From Bryobacteraceae bacterium (GTDB taxonomy: Bacteria; Acidobacteriota; Terriglobia; Bryobacterales; Bryobacteraceae): a stretch of DNA of 64,000 bases. The position numbers and the translations under genes are program-made. Where the stretch lies: NCBI GenBank assembly GCA_026129905.1, contig JAHCHE010000015.1:153806-217805 (forward strand), written 5' to 3'. The notes below the pieces were generated by a model, which saw nothing but the letters and a program-made list of their open reading frames with translations, had not been told where the DNA came from and searched no databases. Below, in pieces: positions 39,619-47,725 of the stretch (its first letter is position 1; every line of letters starts with the position of its first letter).

Positions 39619-39661
39619 CGTGGGAGTACGCGGCTTCCGGAAACCCGTCCCGACTCCCACG
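39619..39661 (+). repeat. 9-bp perfect inverted repeat (hairpin) before the Qrc-like cluster
   Basis: CGTGGGAGT (39619-39627) pairs perfectly with ACTCCCACG (39653-39661) around a 25-base interval that holds CTTCCGGA. It lies 33 bases after the ankyrin stop and about 157 bases before the first gene of the redox cluster. It could be the terminator of the ankyrin gene (no T-tract), a regulatory structure for the cluster, or a copy of a dispersed repeat. Confidence 0.5.
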
Positions 39662-39817
39662 GCAAGGCTAGCATGTGGGATTTTAAGGCCGACAAATCTT
39701 GAAACTCCACACGCGGTTGCGCGGGACGCGCATAAGTCCGTGATTCTGCGTCGCCACCGCCGCGGCCCTTCCCGTGCACTAACGCCGGTGAACGGGACTG
39801 CCGTTCAAGGAGCGTCT

Positions 39818-40081
39818 ATGTTCGGAGTCGCTTGGAGCGATCCGCAAAACTTCTGGATCAACGTGACCAATCTGGCAATGGGGATCTTCGTGCTGCTGGC
39901 CGTTGTGGGCGTAGCGTGGGCTTTCATCGGCGACATGCGCGACCGCGCAAAGGCGAGAGCCAGCCAGCGCGCGATGGCGTCCGCGGGCGGACACGCGTTC
40001 TTCGAGACGGAGCTTGGTCTGACCATGGCTGACGGCGGAGAACCGGAAAGCCCGAAAGATCCGAAACCCGAGAGCCGGTAA
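39818..40081 (+). CDS. small single-helix membrane protein, first gene of the Qrc-like cluster
   Basis: An 87-residue protein starting at ATG 39818, 5 bases after AAGGAG (39807-39812); the longer upstream frame is not credible. One membrane helix (WINVTNLAMGIFVLLAVVGV, about residues 13-35) is followed by a charged cytoplasmic-type tail ending in a Pro/Glu/Lys stretch. I do not recognise the family. It lies 24 bases before the GcvH-like gene and is probably co-transcribed with the redox genes. It may be a small accessory subunit (inference from position). Confidence 0.7.
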   Translation: MFGVAWSDPQNFWINVTNLAMGIFVLLAVVGVAWAFIGDMRDRAKARASQRAMASAGGHAFFETELGLTMADGGEPESPKDPKPESR

Positions 40082-40105
40082 CGGGAGGGAGCGGAGGGGA
40101 CCGCG

Positions 40106-40993
40106 ATGAACTGTCCGTTCTTGCGAGAAACGCGGGTTCGCCACTGCCGCCGGCACAGCGCACTCGGGAAGTGGATTCCTCGCGGCCAGGGAGCAGCCGC
40201 GGAGGGCAGGTGTTCGAGCGCATCGTATGTGGACTGTCCGGCGTACAAGGAGCGGCCCGAGGACGCGGGGGGGCCGCCCTGCCCGCTGCTAGTGGAGTCG
40301 CTGGTTCAGTTTTGCGCCGCCTCGCCAGTGACGAAGTTCGTGCCGTATAGCGATGCAGGGGGTTCCCGCTGCGCCAGCGGGAGCTTCCGCTACTGCGACC
40401 TGTACCTGGAGTTGGCCTTTCCGGGGAGGGAGGAGGCGCGCGACGCGGTTCCGCTGCGCGAGGACGTTTTGTACACGGTGAATCACTGGTGGGTGGAGCT
40501 GGACGAGGATGGTCCGTGCCACCTCGGGATCGACGCTTTTCTCGCGCGCCTGTTTGGACGCGTCGATCGCATCGAATACCTCATCCAGCGCGGGGTGGCC
40601 CGCCCCGCGGCCGTGTTCACCGTAAACGGGAGGCACTGCCAGACGGAGTTCCCCGAGCCGATCCACATCACCGGCTACAACTCGTACCTGCGCGGCGACC
40701 CGGGACGTTTGACGGCCGAGCCGTACACGCGCGGCTGGCTGTTTGAGGGACTGGTGAGCGGGGACCGGCGCGAGCGCCTGCGGAATTCGCTGCTGGACGC
40801 CGCGGCGGCGCGCGCCCGGCTGGATGAATCGATCCGGCAGGTCAACGAGCGCATCCAGCAGTATCATCCTGAGTTCGCGGCGGATGGGGGCGTGTTCGCG
40901 GAGGGTTTGCTGCGGGAGTTGGAGCGGGAGGAGGCCCTGCGGCTGTTTCACCAGTTTGGCGCGCCGCCGCAGCCAACGGAAGGAGTAGCGTAG
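40106..40993 (+). CDS. cysteine-rich GcvH-fold protein without lipoyl-lysine motif
   Basis: A 295-residue protein. The N-terminal third holds two copies of one four-cysteine module: Cys3-x10-Cys14 then Cys36-x7-Cys44, and Cys59-x10-Cys70 then Cys89-x7-Cys97. Both begin CPxL-x-E-[TS]-x-V and both end RC[SA]S-x-[SF]. Residues ~123-215 resemble glycine-cleavage H protein (VNHWWVELDEDGPCHLGIDA, then PYTRGWLFEG). The lipoyl motif ESVKA is absent; the matching stretch reads TVNGRHCQTEF with no lysine. The C-terminus is a helical, charged segment. No signal peptide. It overlaps the cytochrome gene by one base. Possible metal or Fe-S site and redox scaffold; function unknown. Confidence 0.75.
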   Translation: MNCPFLRETRVRHCRRHSALGKWIPRGQGAAAEGRCSSASYVDCPAYKERPEDAGGPPCPLLVESLVQFCAASPVTKFVPYSDAGGSRCASGSFRYCDLYLELAFPGREEARDAVPLREDVLYTVNHWWVELDEDGPCHLGIDAFLARLFGRVDRIEYLIQRGVARPAAVFTVNGRHCQTEFPEPIHITGYNSYLRGDPGRLTAEPYTRGWLFEGLVSGDRRERLRNSLLDAAAARARLDESIRQVNERIQQYHPEFAADGGVFAEGLLRELEREEALRLFHQFGAPPQPTEGVA

Positions 40994-41574
40994 TGGATCG
41001 TGGCGTATTGGTTTTCGGGGCGGGCTTTGCGCTCGCCGTCGCCGCCGGCTGGCTAATCCTGCCCGGCGTCTTTTACGCGAAGGTGGAGCAACCGCTGGCC
41101 TTCAGCCACGAGGCGCACACCCAGACGGGCGGGATGGCCTGCGAAGACTGCCACGGCTTTCGGGACGACGGCAGCTTCGCCGGCATCCCGACGCTGGAAC
41201 AGTGCGCGTCCTGTCACGCCGAGGCGGTGGGGACGACCGAGAGCGAGCGCAAGTTCGTCGAGGAATATGTCAAGCTCGGGCGGGAACCGCAATGGCTTGT
41301 CTATTCGCGGCAGCCGGACAACGCCTGGTTCCCCCACGCGCCGCATGTGAAAGCCGCGGGCCTGCCGTGCGAAAGCTGCCACGGAGATCACGGCCAGAGC
41401 AACAGCCTGCGCCCGCTGGAAGTGAACCGCATCAGCGGCTACAGCCGCGACGTGATGGGCCGTCCGTCGGGTCCGCTTGGGCTGCGGCGGGCGGGCGGCA
41501 TGCGGATGGACGACTGCGTCCGATGCCACGCCGGCGCGGACCTCCGGCATAGCTGCCTGGATTGTCACAAATAA
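40993..41574 (+). CDS. membrane-anchored pentaheme cytochrome c (QrcA/ActA-like)
   Basis: A 193-residue protein starting at GTG 40993. An N-terminal uncleaved-type anchor (GVLVFGAGFALAVAAGWLIL) is followed by five CXXCH haem sites at residues 50-54, 71-75, 126-130, 175-179 and 188-192. Extra histidines (FSHEAH, FPHAPH) are available as distal ligands, as in class III-type multihaem proteins. Its place before a molybdopterin-like, a ferredoxin and an NrfD gene is that of QrcA or ActA, the subunit that exchanges electrons with periplasmic cytochromes. The start codon overlaps the stop of the preceding gene. Confidence 0.9.
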   Translation: MDRGVLVFGAGFALAVAAGWLILPGVFYAKVEQPLAFSHEAHTQTGGMACEDCHGFRDDGSFAGIPTLEQCASCHAEAVGTTESERKFVEEYVKLGREPQWLVYSRQPDNAWFPHAPHVKAAGLPCESCHGDHGQSNSLRPLEVNRISGYSRDVMGRPSGPLGLRRAGGMRMDDCVRCHAGADLRHSCLDCHK

Positions 41575-41584
41575 GGAGACTGGA

Positions 41585-43357
41585 ATGGGTTCCTCCCGGA
41601 GACGTCTGTTGCAACTGGCCGGCGGGGCCGGCGCCGGGCTGATCTTCACGCCGGCGCCCTGGAGGCTGCTGGGCGACAGCGCCATCTGGACGCAGAACTG
41701 GTCGTGGCTGCCGAAGACGCCTCGCGGAGCGCTGACCTCGCGAGCGACCCATTGCACGCTGTGCCCGGCCGGGTGCGCCGTTTGCGCAAGGTCGGTCGGC
41801 GGGATTCCAACGGGTCTGTGGCCCGCGGGCGAGCCGCTGTGCCCCGCCGGTTTCGCGGGACACCATCTGGCCTGGCATCCACAGCGGCTTCGGGAGGCGC
41901 GGCACGACGGCTCTCCGGACGCGGCGGCGAACGAGGTGGAAGCGCTGCGGGGACGGCTGGAAGCGATTCGAGCGCGCCGCTCGCGCGAGTGCTTCGCGGT
42001 GCTCGACCTGGCGCCGGGCCGCACGGCGTCGCTGATTCACCGGCGGCTGCTCGCCCGGATCGATAACGGCGCGTACCTGGAGCCGCCGGCGATTGAAGGG
42101 GCCACGGCGCGCGCCGTCTCCGCGCTGCTGCCGGGAAATGTCCGGGCGGCGCTCGATCTGCAGCGGACGAAGACGCTGCTCTCCGTTGGCACGCCGGTGG
42201 CCGACGGCTGGGGGAGTCCCGCGCGGGTGACTCGCGCGCTGCGCCGTTTTCGGCTGGTCCATGCCGAAGCGCAGCAGAGCCGCGCGGCCGACATCGCCGA
42301 TGAATGGCTCCGGATCCACCCCGGTTCGGAAACCGCCCTGCTGGCCGGGATCGCGGGCATCCTGATCGAAGAAGGCCTCGAGTCGCCCTCGGCGCGGCGG
42401 TGTCCGGACTATGGCGAGTTTCGCGCTGCCCTGCGGCGAGCGCGCGGCGAAACCGGCCTTGCCCCCGATCGTTTGCGGCAACTTGCGCGGACCCTGGCGA
42501 GGGAGCAACCGGCGGCGGTGGTGGCCGACGGCGATCCGGCCAACGGTCCGTACGCGCCCGAAACGCAGGCGGCCGCGGCGGCGCTGAATGTCCTGTTGGG
42601 CGCGGTTGGCGTCCCGGGAGGATTCGCGCCGCGCATGGAGGTTCCGGCGCCGAATGAATGGGCGGGCGTCCCCGTCTCGGCCATTGAGTCGCTCGAGGAC
42701 GGCTCGATCGGCGCGTTGCTAATCGATGAGCCGCTGCCCGGATGCTCGCTGCCGTGGACGCTCGTGGAGAGGAAACTCGCCAAGGACGCTCTGGTGGCGG
42801 CCTGCGCGTGGAGCGCAGTGGGGGTCTCGCGGCGGGCGGAGTGGATCGTTCCCGCTCCCGTCTTCCTGGAGACGCTCCAGGACACGCCTCCCGCCCCGGA
42901 CGCCGTCGAGGCGTCGTTCCGGATCTCGGATGCGTTCCTGCCGCCGCCTCCGGACGCGATCGATGCGGTGACGCTGCTGGCGCGTCTGGCCGGCGAAGAG
43001 ATGGCGCCGGCGAAGGCGTTGGAGGAGCGCGCCGCGGCCATTCACGCATCCGGCAACGGCGCGCTGACCAAAGCCGGAGACGCGGAGGCGCTTCCGGTGA
43101 CGGCACTGGATTCCGCCGAGTTCTGGCAGAGCCTCAAGGACGGCGGGGAATGGCGCTGGTCGAAAGAGACCGGCGGCGTCGAACCGGCGCGCTTGTTCCC
43201 TCCCGGGGCCGGGTTGTCGGTTGAACCCGTCCGGGCCGCGGAACGCGTCTCCGGCTGGCGACCTGCCGGCGTCTCGCCGCTGCTGGCCAAGCTGTGGCAG
43301 GAATCCGAATTGAAGGAGAGGCCCGGCGCGCCGCGGGCCGGCGGGAGCGCATCATGA
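41585..43357 (+). CDS. Tat-exported molybdopterin-oxidoreductase-like subunit (QrcB-like)
   Basis: A 590-residue protein starting at ATG 41585 after AAGGAG. The Tat signal SSRRRLLQLAGGAGAGLI is followed by one [4Fe-4S] site, Cys57-x2-Cys60-x3-Cys64 and Cys86. The rest matches the complex iron-sulfur molybdoenzyme fold only weakly and is 100 or more residues shorter than true enzymes. As in QrcB and ActB, no molybdenum ligand can be pointed to, so it is probably a structural electron-transfer subunit rather than a catalyst. The stop overlaps the next gene (ATGA). It should face the periplasm with the ferredoxin subunit. Confidence 0.82.
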   Translation: MGSSRRRLLQLAGGAGAGLIFTPAPWRLLGDSAIWTQNWSWLPKTPRGALTSRATHCTLCPAGCAVCARSVGGIPTGLWPAGEPLCPAGFAGHHLAWHPQRLREARHDGSPDAAANEVEALRGRLEAIRARRSRECFAVLDLAPGRTASLIHRRLLARIDNGAYLEPPAIEGATARAVSALLPGNVRAALDLQRTKTLLSVGTPVADGWGSPARVTRALRRFRLVHAEAQQSRAADIADEWLRIHPGSETALLAGIAGILIEEGLESPSARRCPDYGEFRAALRRARGETGLAPDRLRQLARTLAREQPAAVVADGDPANGPYAPETQAAAAALNVLLGAVGVPGGFAPRMEVPAPNEWAGVPVSAIESLEDGSIGALLIDEPLPGCSLPWTLVERKLAKDALVAACAWSAVGVSRRAEWIVPAPVFLETLQDTPPAPDAVEASFRISDAFLPPPPDAIDAVTLLARLAGEEMAPAKALEERAAAIHASGNGALTKAGDAEALPVTALDSAEFWQSLKDGGEWRWSKETGGVEPARLFPPGAGLSVEPVRAAERVSGWRPAGVSPLLAKLWQESELKERPGAPRAGGSAS

Positions 43358-44094
43358 TCCGCAAAAACGCAGAAGGGAAACACGCGCGCTACGGCATGCT
43401 GATCGATCTCGACCGGTGCGACGGCTGCGGCGCCTGCATGGTGGCCTGCGCGGTGGAGAACAACATCCCTCCGGGCCGGCCCGGCGCCAACGCGCGGACG
43501 GGACTCAACTGGATCAAGGTTCATCGCATCGAGACCGGGGGACGTCCCGCGTTCCTGCCGATCATGTGCCAGCAGTGCGAGGATGAGACGCCGTGCGTGG
43601 AGGTCTGCCCGCAAAACGCGGTGGAGTTGGATCCGGCCACGGGCGTCGTGGGACAGATACCGCAGCGCTGCCTCGGCTGCCGCTATTGCGTGACGGCGTG
43701 CCCCTATCATGCGCGGGTCTTCAACTGGGGAGACCCCGAATGGCCGGCGGGCATGGAGAAGACGCTCAACCCGCTGGTAAGCCCGCGCATGCGGGGCGTG
43801 GTGGAGAAGTGCAATTTCTGCCATGGGCGGTGGCACGCGGCGCGCGAAAAGGCCGCCGCGGACGGGTCCACGGGAAACGGTCCGGTGAACTACGTTCCGG
43901 CCTGCGTGGAAGCCTGTCCGGCGGGCGCGATGGCGTTCGGCGATTTGAACGATCCGGACTCGGCGTTGACGCGAGCGGTAGCCGCCGGCGAGGCATTCCG
44001 GCTTCTTGATTTACTACAAACGGGCCCTAAAACCTTTTATAAGACGGCCTTTGCCGCCGTCCGCAAAGGCGTGGCCGGGGAGCGTGACGCATGA
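43354..44094 (+). CDS. four-cluster ferredoxin subunit (QrcC/PsrB-like)
   Basis: A 246-residue protein of the DmsB/PsrB type with four [4Fe-4S] sites: RCDGCGACMVAC (Cys22-32), MCQQCEDETPCVEVCP (72-85), RCLGCRYCVTACP (106-116), and KCNFC (153-156) with ACVEACP (184-188). It has no signal of its own and is probably carried through the Tat system with the preceding subunit, as known for Qrc-type complexes (inference). ATG 43354 overlaps the upstream stop, with GGGAG in front. It should pass electrons between the NrfD subunit and the pentahaem cytochrome. Confidence 0.93.
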   Translation: MIRKNAEGKHARYGMLIDLDRCDGCGACMVACAVENNIPPGRPGANARTGLNWIKVHRIETGGRPAFLPIMCQQCEDETPCVEVCPQNAVELDPATGVVGQIPQRCLGCRYCVTACPYHARVFNWGDPEWPAGMEKTLNPLVSPRMRGVVEKCNFCHGRWHAAREKAAADGSTGNGPVNYVPACVEACPAGAMAFGDLNDPDSALTRAVAAGEAFRLLDLLQTGPKTFYKTAFAAVRKGVAGERDA

Positions 44095-45371
44095 CCACCG
44101 CCTTAACGCCTTCGATGCTGTTGCAGCGGGAGCGCGAGCTCATCCGGCGCGGCGTCGACCGGTGTCCGCTGCCCCAGTTCCTGATGTGGACGGCGCCTTG
44201 GTTCGCGCTGCTGGTCTTCGGCTGCTACGCCGCCTGGCTATGCCTGTCCCAGGGATTGTTCCACACGAACATGGACAACCAGTACGCGTTCGGGCTGTGG
44301 ATCTTCCTGGACCTGGCGGTGATCGCGCTCGGCGCGGGCGCCTTCTTCACCGGCTTCCTGCTGTACGTGGCGCGAAAGCAGGAAATGAAGGCGGTGATCA
44401 ACAGCGCCGTCGTCATCGGCCTGGTGTGCTACAGCGGCGCGGTGGCCGTGCTGATGGTGGACGTGGGGCAACCGCTGCGGGCGTGGTTCACCTTCTGGCA
44501 TCCGAACGTCCACTCGATGCTCACCGAAGTGACGTTCTGCATCACCGCTTATCTCACCGTGCTGCTAATCGAGTACCTGCCGGTGGCGCTGAAGAATCGC
44601 AAGCTGTGCCGGGTGACGCGCTATGCCGTGTTCGAGTACGAACTGCACCGCCTGATGGTGGTGTTCGCGCTGCTTGGCGCGTTCCTTTCGTTCTTTCACC
44701 AGGGCTCGCTGGGCGGCCTGTACGGCGTGTTGCGCGGCCGGCCGTTCGCGTTCCGCGAAGGATTCGGCATTTGGCCTTCGACCTTCTTCCTGTTCATCGT
44801 CTCGGCGGCCGCGGTGGGACCATCCTTCATCGCGCTGACGACGTGGATAACCGAGAAGCTGAGCGGCCACAGACTGGTGGAGGGCCGGGTCTACGATACG
44901 CTGGCGCGCATCTCCGGCAAGATCCTGCTGGTCTACGTGGCTTTGAAGGCGGCGGACACGCTGGTCTGGATGAACGCGACGGCGCCGGCCCGAGGCTTCG
45001 CGGCCCGGGGGTTCTACGAAACGCAGCCCTTCGGAACCTGGATTCTGCTAGCGGAGATCGGCGTCTTCGGACTGCTGCCGGGTTGGCTGCTGGTATCGCG
45101 GCGGGCGAGGGCGAGCCGCGCGGTTCTGCTGTGCGGAGCGGCGCTGGCCTGCGCGGGGGTGGCGCTGAACCGCTTCGTCATGACGATCCAGACGCTGGCG
45201 CTGCCGACGCTGCCGTTCGAGCGGCCGGCCCAGTATTGGCCGAGCTGGCAGGAGGCGGGGACATTCCTCGCCGTGATCGCATTCGGGGTGTTGGTCTATT
45301 CATTTTCGTTCCGGTACCTGACGCTGTTTCCGCAGGAGCGCGAGCTGGCGTTCGGCGGAGAGAAGGAGTAA
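44091..45371 (+). CDS. NrfD/PsrC family quinone-interacting membrane subunit (QrcD-like)
   Basis: A 426-residue polytopic protein with about ten membrane helices, of the NrfD/PsrC/ActC family. Recognisable segments are FWHPNVHSMLTEVTFCITAY, HRLMVVFALLGAFLSFFHQG (conserved His residues near the quinone site) and GFGIWPSTFFLFIVSAAAVG. In Qrc and alternative complex III this subunit oxidises or reduces menaquinone on the periplasmic side. It overlaps the ferredoxin gene by 4 bases and is followed by the second GcvH-fold gene after 3 bases. Confidence 0.93.
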   Translation: MTTALTPSMLLQRERELIRRGVDRCPLPQFLMWTAPWFALLVFGCYAAWLCLSQGLFHTNMDNQYAFGLWIFLDLAVIALGAGAFFTGFLLYVARKQEMKAVINSAVVIGLVCYSGAVAVLMVDVGQPLRAWFTFWHPNVHSMLTEVTFCITAYLTVLLIEYLPVALKNRKLCRVTRYAVFEYELHRLMVVFALLGAFLSFFHQGSLGGLYGVLRGRPFAFREGFGIWPSTFFLFIVSAAAVGPSFIALTTWITEKLSGHRLVEGRVYDTLARISGKILLVYVALKAADTLVWMNATAPARGFAARGFYETQPFGTWILLAEIGVFGLLPGWLLVSRRARASRAVLLCGAALACAGVALNRFVMTIQTLALPTLPFERPAQYWPSWQEAGTFLAVIAFGVLVYSFSFRYLTLFPQERELAFGGEKE

Positions 45372-45374
45372 GGC

Positions 45375-46199
45375 GTGTTTCCGTGGGTCTATGGATTCGA
45401 GTGGACAGCCGGGCGCATCGTGTTCCTGGGGATATTCTTTTCGGTGCTCCTGGTCATGTTTCTTACCGTGGCATTCGTGTTCCTGAAAAGCGCAGTGCAT
45501 TTTCGGACCGGGCGCGCGTATTTCATTCAATGGAAATCCCTGTTTCATGAGCTGCCAAGGGCGAGCCGGGCCTGCCGGCACGCTTTGACGGGGCATCTGC
45601 CGGGCCGCGTTTGCGAGGGGGCCTTCGAATGCCGCGAGTGCTCCAAGCACGGCGAACTGCTGGAACAGGGACGGGAGGCGGCGATCGGGGCCGGCGCCGA
45701 GGAAATTATGGGAATGACGGTTCCGCTCGACCGCTACTATCACCGCGGGCATTGTTGGGTGAAGCCCCTGAAGAAGGGGCTGGTGGCGGTGGGGCTGGAT
45801 GAACTCGGACGCCGGCTCGTCGGCCGCCCCGACGCCGTCGAGACCCCGCCGCCGGGAACCTGGCTCGTGGCGAATTCGACGGCATTTTGGGTGAAACGGA
45901 ACGGCACGGCCGTGCGCGTGCTGGCTCCGGTGGACGGGGAAGTGATCGCGGCGGGCGGCCCCTCCGACGACTGGATCCTCAAAGTGCGCCCGCCCGCGCC
46001 GCTCGATACCCGTCACCTCTTGCGCGGCGACGAAGTCCGCGCATGGTACCGGCGGGAGGTGGAGCGGCTGGAGTTGATCGCCGGCCGCGCGGACGGCGCG
46101 CCGGCTTTGGCCGACGGAGGCGAACTCTGCGCCGATCTCGGCGAGGCCTTTCCCGAACGGTGGGACGCCGTGTGCGGTGAAATGCTCCTGGACACATAA
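45375..46199 (+). CDS. membrane-anchored GcvH-fold protein without lipoyl-lysine motif
   Basis: A 274-residue protein starting at GTG 45375. One membrane helix (residues ~15-37) is followed by a cysteine motif, Cys67, Cys80, Cys86-x2-Cys89 (RVCEGAFECRECSKH). Residues ~122-207 are a GcvH-like hammerhead domain (YHRGHCWVKPLKKGLVAVGL, then VRVLAPVDGEVIAAGG). The lipoyl motif ESVKA is replaced by FWVKRNGT; the equivalent position is Gly177, and the nearest Lys (174) is three residues out of register. It is the last gene of the cluster. With the GcvH-like gene at 40106 it brackets the four core redox genes. Role unknown. Confidence 0.75.
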   Translation: MFPWVYGFEWTAGRIVFLGIFFSVLLVMFLTVAFVFLKSAVHFRTGRAYFIQWKSLFHELPRASRACRHALTGHLPGRVCEGAFECRECSKHGELLEQGREAAIGAGAEEIMGMTVPLDRYYHRGHCWVKPLKKGLVAVGLDELGRRLVGRPDAVETPPPGTWLVANSTAFWVKRNGTAVRVLAPVDGEVIAAGGPSDDWILKVRPPAPLDTRHLLRGDEVRAWYRREVERLELIAGRADGAPALADGGELCADLGEAFPERWDAVCGEMLLDT

Positions 46200-46229
46200 C
46201 CCGCGCCGGGGCGCGCGGCGGACGACCGC

Positions 46230-47459
46230 CTATCGGTCCTGTGAGGCGGCCGCGTCACGCACCGAGCCTGCCTCCCGTAGTCGCTCGGCGGAGAGGAGCT
46301 GCTTCGAACGAATCAGCTCCGGAGCGAGTTCACGTTCCTCGTCAGGCCGGTTCATCGCGAAAACGGCAACCAGCCGGCGATCCGCCAGCCACCAGACGCT
46401 GAAGCTGGAGGTCTGGAGATCGCCGCGGTGCACGATGCGATCCGCTTGCGACGCGTCGCCCCAGAATTCGTAGGAAAGATCGAACACATCGGAGAAGAAA
46501 TACGGAACGTGGACAAATGGCTCGCGTCGTCCGAGCAGAGCGTTGGCCAGATGCTGGCCCTGCGAGACGGCGTTGTCCCAATGTTCCACTCGCCGCCGCT
46601 TGTTGCCGTAAAGCGAATCCGGGTAGTTGGCTACATCCCCGGCGGCGCTGACATTCGCATCGCGGGTCTGGAGATACTCGTCGACAAGGATACCGTTGTC
46701 AACCGGCAGGCCGGCTTCCTCGGCCAGGCGCGTCACCGGCCGCACGCCGACACCCGCAACCAGGAACTCAAAATCGACCGCCTGCCCGCTGCTCAGCCGC
46801 GCTCGTGAGCCGTTCTCGATGCTCGCGATCTCGGTCTGCTTGAGGATCCGCACGCCCCGCTCGAGGTAATACCGTTCGAAGAAGGCGGACATCTGGGGCG
46901 TGAAGAATGCGCTCCAAATGCGGTCATCCCGCACCAGCATCGTTGTTTCGATTCCGCGGCTCGAAAGTACGGAGGCGACCTCCATCGCAATAAAACCGCC
47001 GCCGATGACCGCGGCCTTTCCGGCTGTTGCGGACGCATCGCGGATGCGTCGCGAATCCGCGAGGGAGCGAAGGTAGAGTACATTCGCGGAACCCGCGCCC
47101 GGCGCTTCCAGCGTCCGCACGTCGGCGCCCGTCGCAATGATGAGCTTGTCAAAACCGTATTCTTCGCCAGAACTGGTGCGAAGACGCCTGCCGCTCACAT
47201 CGATCGAATCGACGCGGGTATTCAGCTTCACTTCGATTCCGTTGCCGGCGTAGAAATCCGCGCCGTTTATCAGAACGGCCTCTTCACTATCTTTGCCCGC
47301 GAGGAAGCTCTTGGAAAGCGGCGGGCGTTCATATGGCAAAGCATGATCGGCCGACACGATCGCGAGTTCTCCTGGCTTGCCGCCGTTTTCCACGCAATGC
47401 TTTGCGCAGTAACCCGCAACCATGCCCCCGCCCAGAATCAGCTGCTTATAACGGATCAT
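46230..47459 (-). CDS. FAD/NAD(P)-dependent oxidoreductase (rubredoxin reductase-like)
   Basis: A 409-residue flavoprotein of the pyridine-nucleotide-disulfide family. The FAD dinucleotide fold LILGGGMVAGYCAKH is at the N-terminus, a second fold for NAD(P) reads AAVIGGGFIAMEVAS near residue 150, and the FAD-binding end VSAAGDVANYPDSL is near 300. The C-terminal domain matches ferredoxin/rubredoxin reductases and AIF-like proteins. There is no Cys pair of the disulfide reductase kind. It lies convergent to the Qrc-like cluster, 30 bases away, so it is not in that operon. The physiological partner (ferredoxin or rubredoxin) is not in the window. Confidence 0.9.
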   Translation of the reverse strand: MIRYKQLILGGGMVAGYCAKHCVENGGKPGELAIVSADHALPYERPPLSKSFLAGKDSEEAVLINGADFYAGNGIEVKLNTRVDSIDVSGRRLRTSSGEEYGFDKLIIATGADVRTLEAPGAGSANVLYLRSLADSRRIRDASATAGKAAVIGGGFIAMEVASVLSSRGIETTMLVRDDRIWSAFFTPQMSAFFERYYLERGVRILKQTEIASIENGSRARLSSGQAVDFEFLVAGVGVRPVTRLAEEAGLPVDNGILVDEYLQTRDANVSAAGDVANYPDSLYGNKRRRVEHWDNAVSQGQHLANALLGRREPFVHVPYFFSDVFDLSYEFWGDASQADRIVHRGDLQTSSFSVWWLADRRLVAVFAMNRPDEERELAPELIRSKQLLSAERLREAGSVRDAAASQDR

Positions 47460-47725
47460 GCTGCTATGGTACTTCCTGCCGGGCGCCTCTCCGCTTCACG
47501 GGAGCGGCGTCGCCCACGCATAGCCGCCAGATCCCCGAGCAATACCCGGGTAACAATCGCGCGCGAGCGAAGCTCCAGCTATTGTGCCGGCGCCTCCAAT
47601 GGGTTTTCCGCGCTACGGAGCCCGCATCGCGGCCGCTTTGTTGCTCCTGGATCGGTGGAGCCGCGCGCGTCCTTCATGCGCGATCCTATTGGGGGCGCGG
47701 CGCAAACCGAAAGGAGCAGTTACCT

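Noticed and set aside
40106..40993. True glycine-cleavage H protein
   Set aside because: The lipoyl-lysine motif is missing, no gcvT or gcvP lies near, and the cysteine modules are foreign to GcvH.
43354..44094. The ferredoxin-like subunit as the missing NuoI
   Set aside because: It has four [4Fe-4S] sites in the DmsB/PsrB pattern and is coupled to an NrfD gene; NuoI has two sites and a different length.
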